The translations under genes were made by a program, and so were the position numbers. This document shows, in pieces, positions 16,588 through 25,363 of a stretch of 64,000 nucleotides of DNA. Within the stretch, counting starts at the first letter, position 1; every line of letters starts with the position of its first letter. The notes beneath the pieces were generated by a model that was not told the origin of the DNA, did not search any database, and was given only the letters and a program-made list of their open reading frames with translations. The stretch is from Myxococcota bacterium (lineage in GTDB: Bacteria; Myxococcota_A; Polyangia; HGW-17), in assembly GCA_018817795.1 (NCBI GenBank), contig JAHITJ010000117.1:1-64000 (forward strand). The letters run 5' to 3'.

Positions 16588-17393
16588 GTGAGCCCACCCA
16601 TCGCATCGGCTTCGTCCAGTTCACGCCCATCCTGGGCGCGCTGGAGATCAACATCGAGCGCCTGTTCACCCTGGTGAAGCCCCTCGCCGAACCCGCGGAC
16701 CTGCTGGTGCTGCCCGAGATGGCCCTGACCGGCTACGCCTTCCGCAACCGCGAGGAGCTGGGGCGCATCACCACCCCCGAGAACACCCAGCGCACGCTGG
16801 ACACGGCCGTGCGGCTCTCGCACCTCTTCGGCGGCGCCGCCGTGGTGCTGGGCTACCCCGAGTGGACCGGCGATGGCTTCTTCAACAGCGCGATGCTCGC
16901 AGGCCCCGACGGCCTGCTGGGCAACTACCAGAAGACCCACCTGTTCGGCACCGAGAAGGACATGTTCCTGCCCGGCCGCACGGGCTTCGAGGTGTTCCGG
17001 GTGAGGGACTTCACCGTGGGCGTCATGATCTGCTTCGACTGGTTCTTCCCCGAGTCCTGCCGCACCCTCGCCCTGCGGGGCGCCGACATCATCGCGCACC
17101 CGACCAACCTCGTGATGCCCTACTGCCAGCGCGCCATGTTCACCCGGGCGCTGGAGAACTCGGTCTACACGATCACCGCCAACCGCTGCGGCATGGAGAT
17201 GCACCAGCGCGAGCTGCGGTTCACCGGCGAATCGGTGATCTACGGACCTCGCGGGAACATCCTGGCCAGCGCCCCCAAGGCCGAGGACCACGTCGCCGTC
17301 ATCGAGATCGACATCCATCGGGCGCGCAGCAAAAACCTGAACAGCCGCAACCACATCTTCGACGATCGCACCCCCGACTATTATGATCTGTGA
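16584..17393 (+). CDS. nitrilase-superfamily amidohydrolase
   Basis: This 269-residue C-N hydrolase has the Glu-Lys-Cys triad: E45 in [12 protein letters not shown]117 in YQKTHLFG and C150 in [13 protein letters not shown]. Such enzymes hydrolyse amides or nitriles in the cytosol. The sequence alone does not decide between an omega-amidase-like repair role and N-carbamoyl-amine hydrolysis, although the FDWFFPE context and compact length favour an amidase. The start overlaps the prfA stop by ATGA, so it ends the rpmE-prfA transcription unit. The track start at 15663 lies inside prfA. Confidence 0.88.
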   Translation: MSEPTHRIGFVQFTPILGALEINIERLFTLVKPLAEPADLLVLPEMALTGYAFRNREELGRITTPENTQRTLDTAVRLSHLFGGAAVVLGYPEWTGDGFFNSAMLAGPDGLLGNYQKTHLFGTEKDMFLPGRTGFEVFRVRDFTVGVMICFDWFFPESCRTLALRGADIIAHPTNLVMPYCQRAMFTRALENSVYTITANRCGMEMHQRELRFTGESVIYGPRGNILASAPKAEDHVAVIEIDIHRARSKNLNSRNHIFDDRTPDYYDL

Positions 17394-17406
17394 GAATCAT
17401 CCGGGT

Positions 17407-17435
17407 TTGACAGGGGTCAGGTTCGGTGGGATAGT
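17407..17435 (+). promoter_or_regulatory. promoter candidate for the Cys-rich lipoprotein pair
   Basis: A perfect TTGACA (17407-17412), a 17-bp spacer and GATAGT (17430-17435, or TAGTAT two bases on) lie 24 bp before the ATG, which is itself preceded by GGAGGG. It separates the lipoprotein pair from the housekeeping operon. Confidence 0.55.
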
Positions 17436-17458
17436 ATTTCGATTCTGGAGGGATTTCC

Positions 17459-18574
17459 ATGAAATGGCTTAATCTTTTACTTCCGCTCACGCTCCTGCTC
17501 GGCTCCTGCTCCCTGCTCGTCGACTTCGACGACGACCAGTCGCTCAAGGAAAAAATCTGCGATGACAACCTCGACAACGACGGCGACGGCCGGACCGACT
17601 GCGAAGATCAGGACTGCTGGAACGCCGAGGAGTGCACCGGCCCCAACGTCAACAACATGAACAACGTATTCGGCCCCGAGATCTGCGACAACCGCATCGA
17701 TGACGACGGCGACGGCGACATCGACTGTGCGGATCCCGACTGCTTCAGCGTCGAGGGCTGCAACAACCCCGGCGAGATCGACTGCGGCAACGCTTACGAC
17801 GACGACGGCGACGGCGACACCGACTGCGACGATCCAGACTGCCTCGATGCCTTCCTCTGCACAGGAGATTATCCTCCCTGCACCGAGTTCATCGACTTCG
17901 AAACCACCAATGGAGACGTAGTAACCTATTACACCGACATCTATCAGTTGGGCACATCCCCGGACTGCGGTAACGATAACAACTCCTACTGCGGGATCAA
18001 GCCCGAGCACTCCATGGTCCCCCACTGCTATCCACTGGCGACGTCCACCGTGGCCCCCGCCTTCGCCCCCTGCGACCAGAACACCGTCTGCGGCACAGGA
18101 CTCGTCTGCACGGAAACGGATATCAACCCCATGACCCCCAAGTGCCTACCCCTGTGCGCCCCCGGCTACAACTCCGAGTGCGTCAACAACCAGGGGGTGT
18201 GCTTCATCCAGTGGGTCAACAATTACGACTTTTTCATCGACAAGGATATCGAGCTCTGGCTCTGCGAAAAGCCCGACTGCAATCCCATGAATCCGGGAAA
18301 CAGCGGCTGCACCCCCTCCACGGCCGCCTGCTATCCCGAGACCAATCTGTTCGGCAACGCCGTCTGTCATCCGAACGCTGGCCTCACCGCCCCTGGCCTG
18401 CCATGTCCGGACGGGGACACGGATTGCATCCCCGGAAACATCTGCCGCTGGAGCGCAACCTTGTCCGCTGATGTCTGCCACAAGTTGTGTGTCATCCACG
18501 ACGACTGCACAGGCATCAACACCGGTGAGTGCCAGAAGGACGATTCGCGGCAAAAGTTCGGCTACTGCAAATAA
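17459..18574 (+). CDS. Cys-rich lipoprotein with MopE-like Asp/Cys repeats
   Basis: This 371-residue lipoprotein has the signal peptide MKWLNLLLPLTLLLGSC. The N-terminal part holds three or four repeats of the form C-D-N-x-I/L-D-(D/N)-D-G-D-G-x-x-D-C-x-D-x-D-C, a putative metal-binding motif related to the MopE repeats seen in many Myxococcota surface proteins. The rest is a Cys-rich domain with about 25 cysteines, probably all in disulfides. It is likely outer-membrane-anchored and may bind calcium or copper (inference from motif). The adjacent gene is a clear paralogue 19 bp downstream. Confidence 0.85.
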   Translation: MKWLNLLLPLTLLLGSCSLLVDFDDDQSLKEKICDDNLDNDGDGRTDCEDQDCWNAEECTGPNVNNMNNVFGPEICDNRIDDDGDGDIDCADPDCFSVEGCNNPGEIDCGNAYDDDGDGDTDCDDPDCLDAFLCTGDYPPCTEFIDFETTNGDVVTYYTDIYQLGTSPDCGNDNNSYCGIKPEHSMVPHCYPLATSTVAPAFAPCDQNTVCGTGLVCTETDINPMTPKCLPLCAPGYNSECVNNQGVCFIQWVNNYDFFIDKDIELWLCEKPDCNPMNPGNSGCTPSTAACYPETNLFGNAVCHPNAGLTAPGLPCPDGDTDCIPGNICRWSATLSADVCHKLCVIHDDCTGINTGECQKDDSRQKFGYCK

Positions 18575-18592
18575 TCACCCGGAGTCCCCGCC

Positions 18593-19603
18593 ATGCGCAC
18601 CCTGATCCTGACCTTCCTGCTGCTCGCCCTATCGCCACTCTCCTGCACGTTCATGGTCGACTTCGACGAGCAGGGGACCCCCGAGGACTGCCTCAACCAA
18701 ATCGATGACGACGGCGACGGCTACGTCGACTGCAACGACCAGGACTGCTGGGAGACCCCCGCGTGCAACAACCTGTTCGAGATCTGCGACAACCGGGTCG
18801 ATGACAACGGCGACGACGCCATCGACTGCGAGGACTTCCTGTGCGCATCGGACCAAGCCTGCATCCAGGATTTCGAACTGTGCAACGAACTGATGGGCAA
18901 CGAGGAAGAGATCTGGATGTACTTCAACGTGTACGAGTCCAGCCCGTTTTCCTGCAACGATCCCGCCATGCAGTGCCGCATCGACTACCGCACCGGGGGG
19001 GTGCCCCGCTGCGTCTACCCCGAGCTCGTCTACAACGGAGGGACCGGCTTCCCCTGCTACAACGATCTGGAGTGCCCCATGGGGCACGTCTGCGCCCGCA
19101 GCGAGGCGACCTCGATCGGGAACGAGGAGCCCGGCGACAGCGTGTGCCTGCCCCTGTGCTCGAACCTGATCTCGCCGGGCTGCCCGCCCCACATGGAGTG
19201 CTTCCACCGCATGGAGCCGATCTTCGACGACACGTTCGGCGGACCGGTCCGCGAGGTCAAGGTGTTCAACTGTGACACCCCCGTCTGCCAGGTGCTCGGC
19301 CTCGATCCGCTGGCCTGCATGACCGAGATGCAGACCTGCTATCCGGCCGACGACATGCTCGGACAAGGCTACTGCGCCCGTGCAGGCGAAGGCGGCCACG
19401 GCATGATCTGCGAGTCCGACTCCGACTGTTTTCCCAAGCACAAGTGCGCCCAGTCTCCCGACGGCACGCGCAAGCAGTGCTTCCGCGTCTGCAAGGAGCC
19501 CGAAGACTGCCTCGACATCGGACCGGTTTCATTCGAGTGCCGTATGACTCCGTACTGGGCCACCTACGGCCTGTGCATCACCTCCGACGTGGGCAACCTC
19601 TAG
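18593..19603 (+). CDS. Cys-rich lipoprotein, paralogue of the preceding gene
   Basis: This 336-residue protein has signal peptide/lipobox LSPLSC and the same layout as its neighbour: an FMVDFDEQG start, two MopE-like repeats (CLNQIDDDGDGYVDCNDQDC; CDNRVDDNGDDAIDC), then a Cys-rich C-terminal domain with matching blocks (CYPADDMLGQGYC aligns with CYPETNLFGNAVC upstream). This indicates tandem duplication followed by divergence. It is probably co-transcribed from the TTGACA promoter. No enzyme motif is visible. It lies upstream of a hexanucleotide repeat tract. Confidence 0.85.
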   Translation: MRTLILTFLLLALSPLSCTFMVDFDEQGTPEDCLNQIDDDGDGYVDCNDQDCWETPACNNLFEICDNRVDDNGDDAIDCEDFLCASDQACIQDFELCNELMGNEEEIWMYFNVYESSPFSCNDPAMQCRIDYRTGGVPRCVYPELVYNGGTGFPCYNDLECPMGHVCARSEATSIGNEEPGDSVCLPLCSNLISPGCPPHMECFHRMEPIFDDTFGGPVREVKVFNCDTPVCQVLGLDPLACMTEMQTCYPADDMLGQGYCARAGEGGHGMICESDSDCFPKHKCAQSPDGTRKQCFRVCKEPEDCLDIGPVSFECRMTPYWATYGLCITSDVGNL

Positions 19604-19660
19604 CGGGCCAACCCATTCAGCCCTTTTTTCCCTTGAAGCTCTCCCCGGTCCTAGTCCAGG

Positions 19661-19687
19661 TCGAAATCGAAATCGAAATCGAAATCG
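19661..19687. repeat. hexanucleotide repeat (TCGAAA)4 plus TCG
   Basis: Four and a half perfect TCGAAA units lie between two convergent lipoprotein genes. The same hexamer occurs five times in the opposite orientation at 27502-27531. It is not within a supported gene. Confidence 0.9.
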
Positions 19688-19775
19688 GGAAGAAAGACAG
19701 ACCGGTATCGGGAGTTGGGGCAGTGGCGCCGCGGGCTTGATCTCCGCGTTGAAAACCAGGCAGGGTGCGTGAGGA

Positions 19776-21206
19776 TCACTGGCAGTAGGAGGGACCCGCG
19801 GCGCAGTCGCCGGGGCCGTTGGGACACTGGGCGAGGCAGTCACGGTAGTGGGGACAGGTGTCCACCAGGGCGACGGGCGTACACAACATGAACACGCCGC
19901 TCTGGGTGGCAACGGTCGTCACCTCCGCAAAGAAACCACAGTCGTTGTCGTCGCCGGGGACATCGAGGCAGTAGGAGAAGCCGCTGGTGTCGCCTTCCAG
20001 CTGGGCGCAGAGGCCGCGCAGGCAATCCGCGGGCTTGGTGCACACCTCGCAGAAGTCCTGATCACCCGAGGGCGCCGTGCAGGAGCCGGTCCTGGGCACA
20101 CAAAAGCCGTTGCCGGACAGTGGGTCGCAGATCAGGCCGTCAGGGCAGTCCCCGAGATCGACGCAGGGCTGGGCGCAGGTCGACTGCCACGCGTCGGGAC
20201 CGCGCACACAGGAGAGACCCTCGCTGCATTGTCCGTCGACCAGGCACCCGGTGCAGGTGCTCCCGTCGCCGAGGCAGGCGCCCTGCTGGTGCACACACTG
20301 GTACCGCACCGTGCCCTCGTCACAGCCTCCCGAGCAGGCGTCGCACGTGCTCACCCAACCGTTGTCGTCGGCACAGCGCACCACCGCCTCGCACGCGGTG
20401 TCCGCCGGACAGGTGCCGGCCAGACCCGGGTCACACTCCATGGAACAATACTTCGCGGAACCGTCCGCTGAAAAGAGGCACAGATCGCCCGCATAGCCGC
20501 ACTGGCTGTCGAGCTGGCAGGTCTCGCAGAACTGGCGGGGATGGCACCACTTCGCCCCGGTCTCGTCGAGGCGACACCCCATGGTGGGAGGACACTCGCG
20601 GTCCAGATTGCACTCGTGCGTGCACATCGAAAGCTCGCCGGACAAGGAGAAGAGCTGGCGGCAGGTCAGGCCGTCGATGCAGTCGGCGACGCTGCAGTCC
20701 GCGCCAAGCGTCCCCGGGCCGGTCTCGAAGTCGACGCCGACGCACCAGAACACCTCGGAGGACTCCGCGCACATGGTGCCTTCCACGCAGTCGGTCTGGT
20801 CGCCGCACGGAATCGAGCAGACGTTCTCCATGCAGGCCAGGTCGGACTCGGGCGGGCAGGTCTGCTGTCCGTCGCAGGGCAGGCAGTCGGGGGTGTCGTC
20901 GCAGCGCGCACCCACGGGCTGCTGAGGTGCGCAGAAGAAGTCAATGCAGCCGTAGCCTTCGCGGCAGTCGGCGTTGGTCTCGCACTCCGGAAGGCAGTAG
21001 GAGCCCTCCCCGAAGAACACACATACACCCGAGTCGCACGGCTCAGTCGCCGAGCACGCCTGCGTGCACATGCCGCCGGGCAGGCCGAGGTTGCATACGC
21101 CCTCGCAGACGCTCTTCTCCGTGCAGGCCGAGCCCAGCGGAGCCCGGTCGTTGCCGTCGCAGGCGGTCCAGGACAGAATGAACATCAATAGAAAAAAATT
21201 TTTCAT
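19776..21206 (-). CDS. Cys-rich lipoprotein (about 60 Cys), dickkopf/EGF-like spacing
   Basis: This 476-residue lipoprotein has the signal peptide MKNFFLLMFILSWTAC. The mature part has about one Cys every eight residues in short blocks such as CNLGLPGGMCTQAC, CETNADCREGYGC and CPDGLICDPLSGNGFC. The recurring C-x(3-5)-D/E-C-x(2-4)-G-x-x-C pattern is that of small disulfide-knotted extracellular repeats. I choose ATG 21206 because GGGAG lies upstream; the track start at 21509 lies inside the regulator gene. It starts 26 bp after the DtxR-like gene and so is probably in its operon, suggesting metal-responsive expression (inference). Confidence 0.83.
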   Translation of the reverse strand: MKNFFLLMFILSWTACDGNDRAPLGSACTEKSVCEGVCNLGLPGGMCTQACSATEPCDSGVCVFFGEGSYCLPECETNADCREGYGCIDFFCAPQQPVGARCDDTPDCLPCDGQQTCPPESDLACMENVCSIPCGDQTDCVEGTMCAESSEVFWCVGVDFETGPGTLGADCSVADCIDGLTCRQLFSLSGELSMCTHECNLDRECPPTMGCRLDETGAKWCHPRQFCETCQLDSQCGYAGDLCLFSADGSAKYCSMECDPGLAGTCPADTACEAVVRCADDNGWVSTCDACSGGCDEGTVRYQCVHQQGACLGDGSTCTGCLVDGQCSEGLSCVRGPDAWQSTCAQPCVDLGDCPDGLICDPLSGNGFCVPRTGSCTAPSGDQDFCEVCTKPADCLRGLCAQLEGDTSGFSYCLDVPGDDNDCGFFAEVTTVATQSGVFMLCTPVALVDTCPHYRDCLAQCPNGPGDCAAGPSYCQ

Positions 21207-21232
21207 GGCGTCTCCCTGTTCAGCCTGAACCA

Positions 21233-21988
21233 TCAGGCCACGAATATCGCCTCGCACTCGGGAAGCGTCAGTTTGCAGACGAAGCCGTCCAGGTGTACCA
21301 GCGCGCCGTCGGACAGGAAGTGGTCGATCTCCACCTCGCTTTCGGGGAGGATGCCCCGGTCCAGAAGGCTCCGGCGCATCTCGGGCGTGCCCCCGATCTT
21401 GATGATCCGGGACGGGCTCCCCGGCGTGAGGCCCGCCAGGGTCCTGGGCTGCGGATTGCAGCAGCCGCTCTGGGCGCGGGGGGGATCTGCGTCGGAGCAG
21501 CGCTCGCACTGATGATCCAGCGGATGGGAACCGCGGCAGGTCTGGTACCGCTCCCAGTAAGTGAGGAAGGAGTGCGGACAGACATGCAGGAACTCGAAGA
21601 AGCTCACCAGGCGGTCCATGGCCGTCTCCGAGAGGCTGTGCTCCATCGCGCAGGCCTCCTCTTCGCTGCCCTCGTGCTCCATCTTGAGGATCTCATGAAA
21701 GAAGCGCGACAGCAGCTCATGACGCGAGAAGATCTTGCGCGCCTCGGTCTCCCCGGTCTCGGTGAGCTTGATGTACTCGCGCTGGACGTATTCGACCAGC
21801 CCGAGCTCGGAGAGGCGCCGCATGGCCGGAGAGACCGAACCCGCCTTCACGTTGCGCGCCCGCACGATGTCCTTGACCCGCACGAAGCCATGGCTCTGTG
21901 CGAACTGGTAGATCGTCAGCAGGTAGTCTTCCAGCGCCTGGGTCAGGCCATTGGCCTCAATGGATTTCTTCCGGTTTCCGCAGATCAT
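21233..21988 (-). CDS. DtxR/MntR-family metal-dependent regulator with a Cys-rich insert
   Basis: This 251-residue repressor-type protein has a winged helix at about 15-75 (VRVKDIVRARNVKAGSVSPAMRRL), a dimerisation/metal domain with the typical ACAMEHSLSETAMDRLVSF, and a C-terminal SH3/FeoA-like domain (about 190-251). Between the last two lies a 45-residue insert with eight cysteines (CPHSF, CRGSHPLDHQCERC, GCC), absent from classical DtxR or MntR. It could hold zinc or an Fe-S cluster (inference). The start ATG 21988 has AGAGG upstream. It is divergent from the SGNH hydrolase and shares an inverted-repeat control region. Confidence 0.85.
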   Translation of the reverse strand: MICGNRKKSIEANGLTQALEDYLLTIYQFAQSHGFVRVKDIVRARNVKAGSVSPAMRRLSELGLVEYVQREYIKLTETGETEARKIFSRHELLSRFFHEILKMEHEGSEEEACAMEHSLSETAMDRLVSFFEFLHVCPHSFLTYWERYQTCRGSHPLDHQCERCSDADPPRAQSGCCNPQPRTLAGLTPGSPSRIIKIGGTPEMRRSLLDRGILPESEVEIDHFLSDGALVHLDGFVCKLTLPECEAIFVA

Positions 21989-22022
21989 CTAGACACCTCT
22001 TCCAGCAACACTCCCGTACTAA

Positions 22023-22054
22023 CAAAATTTGACTCGAAGTTGAACCAAATTTTG
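22023..22054. promoter_or_regulatory. inverted repeat CAAAATTTG-N14-CAAATTTTG in a divergent promoter region
   Basis: Perfect 9-bp arms at 22023-22031 and 22046-22054 lie between the divergent DtxR-like and SGNH hydrolase genes. A -10-like TATACT at 22074-22079 follows for the rightward gene, placing the right arm at its -35 region. It is the obvious candidate binding site for the adjacent regulator. Confidence 0.55.
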
Positions 22055-22086
22055 CGCGTTTGGACTCAGGGTTTATACTTCGGAGC

Positions 22087-22917
22087 ATGTTTGGACGACG
22101 CCTCTTTATTCTGTGGATGTTTTTTCAGTTTCCGCTCTCATGCGGCTGCCGCTCCGACCACTTCAGGCCCGGCTGCGCCCAGCCCCAGTCCCCCAGTCCC
22201 CCGCCACAGGCCCGCGCCCTGAGCCTCTCGGTGCCCGCTGCACCTCCCGCGGCGGCATGGAACGAGCGCACGACCCCCCTGGTGCCGGTGCTCCACACCA
22301 CCGACCCGCAACCTCGTCCCAAGGTGCGCTGGTGGATGCGGCGCTTCGACCAACTGAGCAGGAAGGTGGCATCGATGAGTTCTGTGGAGATTCTGTTCGT
22401 GGGAGATTCCATCACCGAGGAGTGGGCCGAGTCCGGCGAGGTCATCTGGCGCAGGCACTTCTCCCACCGTGCGATCAACCTCGGTGTGGGCGGGGACCGG
22501 ACCCAGAACATCCTGTGGCGCCTGAAAAACACCCCCATGGAGTGCTCGGGCCTGCGCTGGGCGGTGGTGATGGCCGGAACCAACAACCTGGGTGATTCCG
22601 ACTCCGATGCGGACATCTTCGAGGGCGTCGCAGCCATCGTGTACCATATGCTGGACCAGTGTCCGTCGACACGGATCATCCTCATGGGCATCCTACCCCG
22701 GGAGCCCGCCTCCTTCATGGGCTCGATCCGCCGCATCAACGAAATGCTGGCCAGACTGGACAACGGCACGTCGGTCCGCTACCTGGATCTCGGGCCGCAA
22801 TTTTTGTCGCCCGACGGAAGCATCCCCGGAGCCCTGATGCCCGACAGCCTGCACCTCTCGGCACGGGGCTACCAGATCTGGGCCGACGCCCTGCGACCGA
22901 TCCTGGACGCGCCCTAG
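22087..22917 (+). CDS. SGNH/GDSL hydrolase lipoprotein
   Basis: This 276-residue protein has a lipoprotein signal (MFGRRLFILWMFFQFPLSC), a Pro/Ala linker to about residue 70, and an SGNH hydrolase domain. The domain has GDSI with nucleophile Ser108, Gly in INLGVGG, Asn in MAGTNN, and D253-S-L-H256. The blocks most resemble the PAF-acetylhydrolase/isoamyl-acetate-type esterases, so an O-deacetylase acting on cell-envelope or extracellular glycans is plausible. I choose ATG 22087 because it gives a complete signal peptide. The TATACT box only 8 bp upstream and the close GGAG suggest a near-leaderless mRNA. Confidence 0.85.
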   Translation: MFGRRLFILWMFFQFPLSCGCRSDHFRPGCAQPQSPSPPPQARALSLSVPAAPPAAAWNERTTPLVPVLHTTDPQPRPKVRWWMRRFDQLSRKVASMSSVEILFVGDSITEEWAESGEVIWRRHFSHRAINLGVGGDRTQNILWRLKNTPMECSGLRWAVVMAGTNNLGDSDSDADIFEGVAAIVYHMLDQCPSTRIILMGILPREPASFMGSIRRINEMLARLDNGTSVRYLDLGPQFLSPDGSIPGALMPDSLHLSARGYQIWADALRPILDAP

Positions 22918-22964
22918 CCTGCCGCCCCCCCGGGGCATCATGAAAACCCAGATTCAACCTGTCG

Positions 22965-24050
22965 CTAGTTGTTGCCGGCCAGCCAGGCATCGATGGACTT
23001 CTTCTGACGTTCGTATTGCTCGATGAAGTCGTAGTTGGCGGCCTTGAACGAGGAGAGGTAGTGCTTCTTGCGATCGCGGCGGGCGGCCTCACGCCGGAAC
23101 TGGCGCAGGCGCTCCACGAGCATGTTCGGGAACGGCAGGTTCATGGGCTTGCCCAGCACGTCCACGAGCCGGGCGTCCTTCTCGGTGAAGGCATGGTGCT
23201 GCGGCTGCGGATCCGACACGGAGGATCCCAGGTTGCCGCTGACCTCGAACAGGGTGACGCGGGCGGGAGTGGCCGGATCGTAGGTGTACACGAAGATCTC
23301 GTGCTTCTCGCGGGACTTCTCCTCCTGGCGCACGGAGGTCGCCACCATGGAACCGGGCAGATCCGGCAGAGACCGTGCCACGAGCACCACATGGTATTCG
23401 TCTGCCTTCTCCAGGGCAATCGAGCCCAGTGGGACGACGTCGACCACCCAGCCATCATCGGACGACAGGGTCAGGCCTGCCGACAGCGCGGGCTCGGAAT
23501 CGACGATCAGGATGCGGCACTGCGGCAGCTCGTTGTCATACAACTCCGAGACATCCGGCTCGCGGGCCTCGAGCAGCTCGAGGTACATCTGCAGCATGCG
23601 ACGGAAAAACTGCTCGTGGGTGCTCTGGACCTGCAGCATCAGGCGGTCGTGCTCGGTGCGGCGGACCGTCTCCATGGCCGCAGCGTTGATGCGGGAGGCG
23701 ATGTTCTCGAGGTCCTCGGGCTTGAAGATGAACACGTCATGCGCGCCACCTCGGTAGGCCGAGATCGCGGCGGCCGAGCACTTCTCGAGGCTCAGGATGA
23801 AACAGTGCGTCTGGGGGCTGGCCTGGCGGGCCTTCTTCATCCACTTGACCCCCTTGTGGCGCTTGGGGGTGTCGAGATCGAAGATGGCACACACGTAGAA
23901 CTTCTCAGAGATCAGGTCGATGGCCCGCTCGGGATCGGTGGTGTGCGAAACCACAAAACCCTCGTCCACCAGCAGCGCCCGGACCGTGGTCAGGTGCCGC
24001 CCCTCGGGCATCAGCAGAAGGACTTCGTTACCTATGAACGGAACCGACAT
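22965..24050 (-). CDS. tandem receiver-domain protein without output domain
   Basis: This 361-residue cytosolic protein has a first receiver-like domain at about 8-125 (IFDLDTP at the phospho-acceptor strand, FIFKPED at the conserved Lys). A helical connector (about 130-180) follows, then a second receiver-like domain (about 185-300) beginning CRILIVDSEPALS. There the acceptor position reads VVLVARSLPD, so the Asp appears to be lost. The C-terminal tail is basic and helical (RLRQFRREAARRDRKK). No DNA-binding or enzymatic output is present. The start ATG 24050 has a full AAGGAGGTG site. It probably serves in phosphotransfer or protein interaction. Confidence 0.75.
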   Translation of the reverse strand: MSVPFIGNEVLLLMPEGRHLTTVRALLVDEGFVVSHTTDPERAIDLISEKFYVCAIFDLDTPKRHKGVKWMKKARQASPQTHCFILSLEKCSAAAISAYRGGAHDVFIFKPEDLENIASRINAAAMETVRRTEHDRLMLQVQSTHEQFFRRMLQMYLELLEAREPDVSELYDNELPQCRILIVDSEPALSAGLTLSSDDGWVVDVVPLGSIALEKADEYHVVLVARSLPDLPGSMVATSVRQEEKSREKHEIFVYTYDPATPARVTLFEVSGNLGSSVSDPQPQHHAFTEKDARLVDVLGKPMNLPFPNMLVERLRQFRREAARRDRKKHYLSSFKAANYDFIEQYERQKKSIDAWLAGNN

Positions 24051-24198
24051 CGAACACCTCCTTTGAGAGGAAAACCAATGTAGCAGGTTTTTCCCAGCCG
24101 AAAAATCCCAAAAAATCCATCTGCGGGGTTTTCCTCCGCGCGTGGATCGGGTAGCCTCGGCGATACTCATGGCCCGCGGGCCCGCAGGAGAGAAGCAG

Positions 24199-25356
24199 AT
24201 GGAACAACTGACCGCTATCGACTGGATTCCCCTGATTCGCAACGTGTTCGCACCGGATTCTCCGATGGATCGGGGAGTGGCGTTCCTGATCGACGTGCCC
24301 GACGACGTCGTGCCGGACAACCCCGACTGGAAGGACCGCCGGGACATGACCGTGGACTGGGCCGAATCCCTGCGGCTGGCCCGCGCCGAGCACGGCTGGG
24401 ATGTCGCGATCGTCGCGGTGCCCAACGTCCATCGCAACAACGCCGATCTGCCCGCCACGGGCTATTTGTGGACCCTGCCGGTCCCCCCCGGGCACGTGCG
24501 GGATCTCGCCAGGGCCGCGCCGATCTCGTTCTCCGAGGCGTTCTCCCGCTGGTCGATGTGGGTGGCGCCCACGGAGTTCTCGGCGACCGCGCCGCTGAAG
24601 CTGGCCGCCCGGGCCCGGGGCGACTTCCGAGCCGCGACGATGCCGGGCTTCAATTCAGCCATGATTCCTGCGCTGCGCCTTCCCTACGACGAGATCAACC
24701 GCCGGGTCTTCGTGCTCAAGGATCTGCTCGATCCCGCCACCGGCGCCGACCTCGAGTTCCACATCACCGGCGGCCCGGTCTGCCGGCTGCACCTGGATCT
24801 GCGCCACCGCACCGCCCACGCCTCCGGCGGCGTGCTGCGCGAGAACGGCCTCGCCGGCAACCTGCCCTCGGGCGAGGCCTACATGGTACCGTACGAAGGC
24901 GAGCTCTCCGGGGATCCCAGCCGCACAGCGGGTGTCCTGCCCGTGGAGCTCGACGGCGAGGTCGTGCGCTACGTCATCCGCGAAAACCGCGCCGTGGAGG
25001 TGCAAAGCGAGGGTCCCGTGTCCGAGGCCGAGCGCGCCAGGCTCCTGGCCGAGCCGGCCTACGGCAACCTCGCCGAACTGGGGCTGGGCGTGCTCGACGC
25101 CTTCGGCGTGGAGCCCACCGGGGAGGTGCTCCTCGACGAGAAGCTCGGGCTGCACATCGCGTTCGGCCGGTCGGATCACTTCGGCGGCCAGGTCGGGGCC
25201 GCCCACTTCTCCTCCCCCGAGGCGGTCGTGCACATCGACCGCGTGTACGTCCCCCGCATGCAGCCGAAGATCCCGCGCGTCCACTGCACGCTGATCCTTC
25301 CGGATCGCAACGTGCCCCTGCTGCAGGACTGCGACTACGTCATCGATTTTTCTTGA
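24199..25356 (+). CDS. M29 aminopeptidase-T-like metallopeptidase
   Basis: This 385-residue protein has a C-terminal half matching the thermophilic M29 aminopeptidase pattern: a conserved Glu in NLPSGEAYM, a second in LAELGLGV, His in KLGLHIAFG and His/Asp in VVHIDRV, which together would form the two-metal site. The N-terminal half (about 1-190) holds the Rossmann-like domain of the family. It would remove N-terminal residues from peptides in the cytosol. I choose ATG 24199 because GGAG is 8 nt upstream. It is divergent from the tandem-REC gene and converges on the GGDEF gene with a 7-bp gap. Confidence 0.7.
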   Translation: MEQLTAIDWIPLIRNVFAPDSPMDRGVAFLIDVPDDVVPDNPDWKDRRDMTVDWAESLRLARAEHGWDVAIVAVPNVHRNNADLPATGYLWTLPVPPGHVRDLARAAPISFSEAFSRWSMWVAPTEFSATAPLKLAARARGDFRAATMPGFNSAMIPALRLPYDEINRRVFVLKDLLDPATGADLEFHITGGPVCRLHLDLRHRTAHASGGVLRENGLAGNLPSGEAYMVPYEGELSGDPSRTAGVLPVELDGEVVRYVIRENRAVEVQSEGPVSEAERARLLAEPAYGNLAELGLGVLDAFGVEPTGEVLLDEKLGLHIAFGRSDHFGGQVGAAHFSSPEAVVHIDRVYVPRMQPKIPRVHCTLILPDRNVPLLQDCDYVIDFS

Positions 25357-25363
25357 TTTTTTC

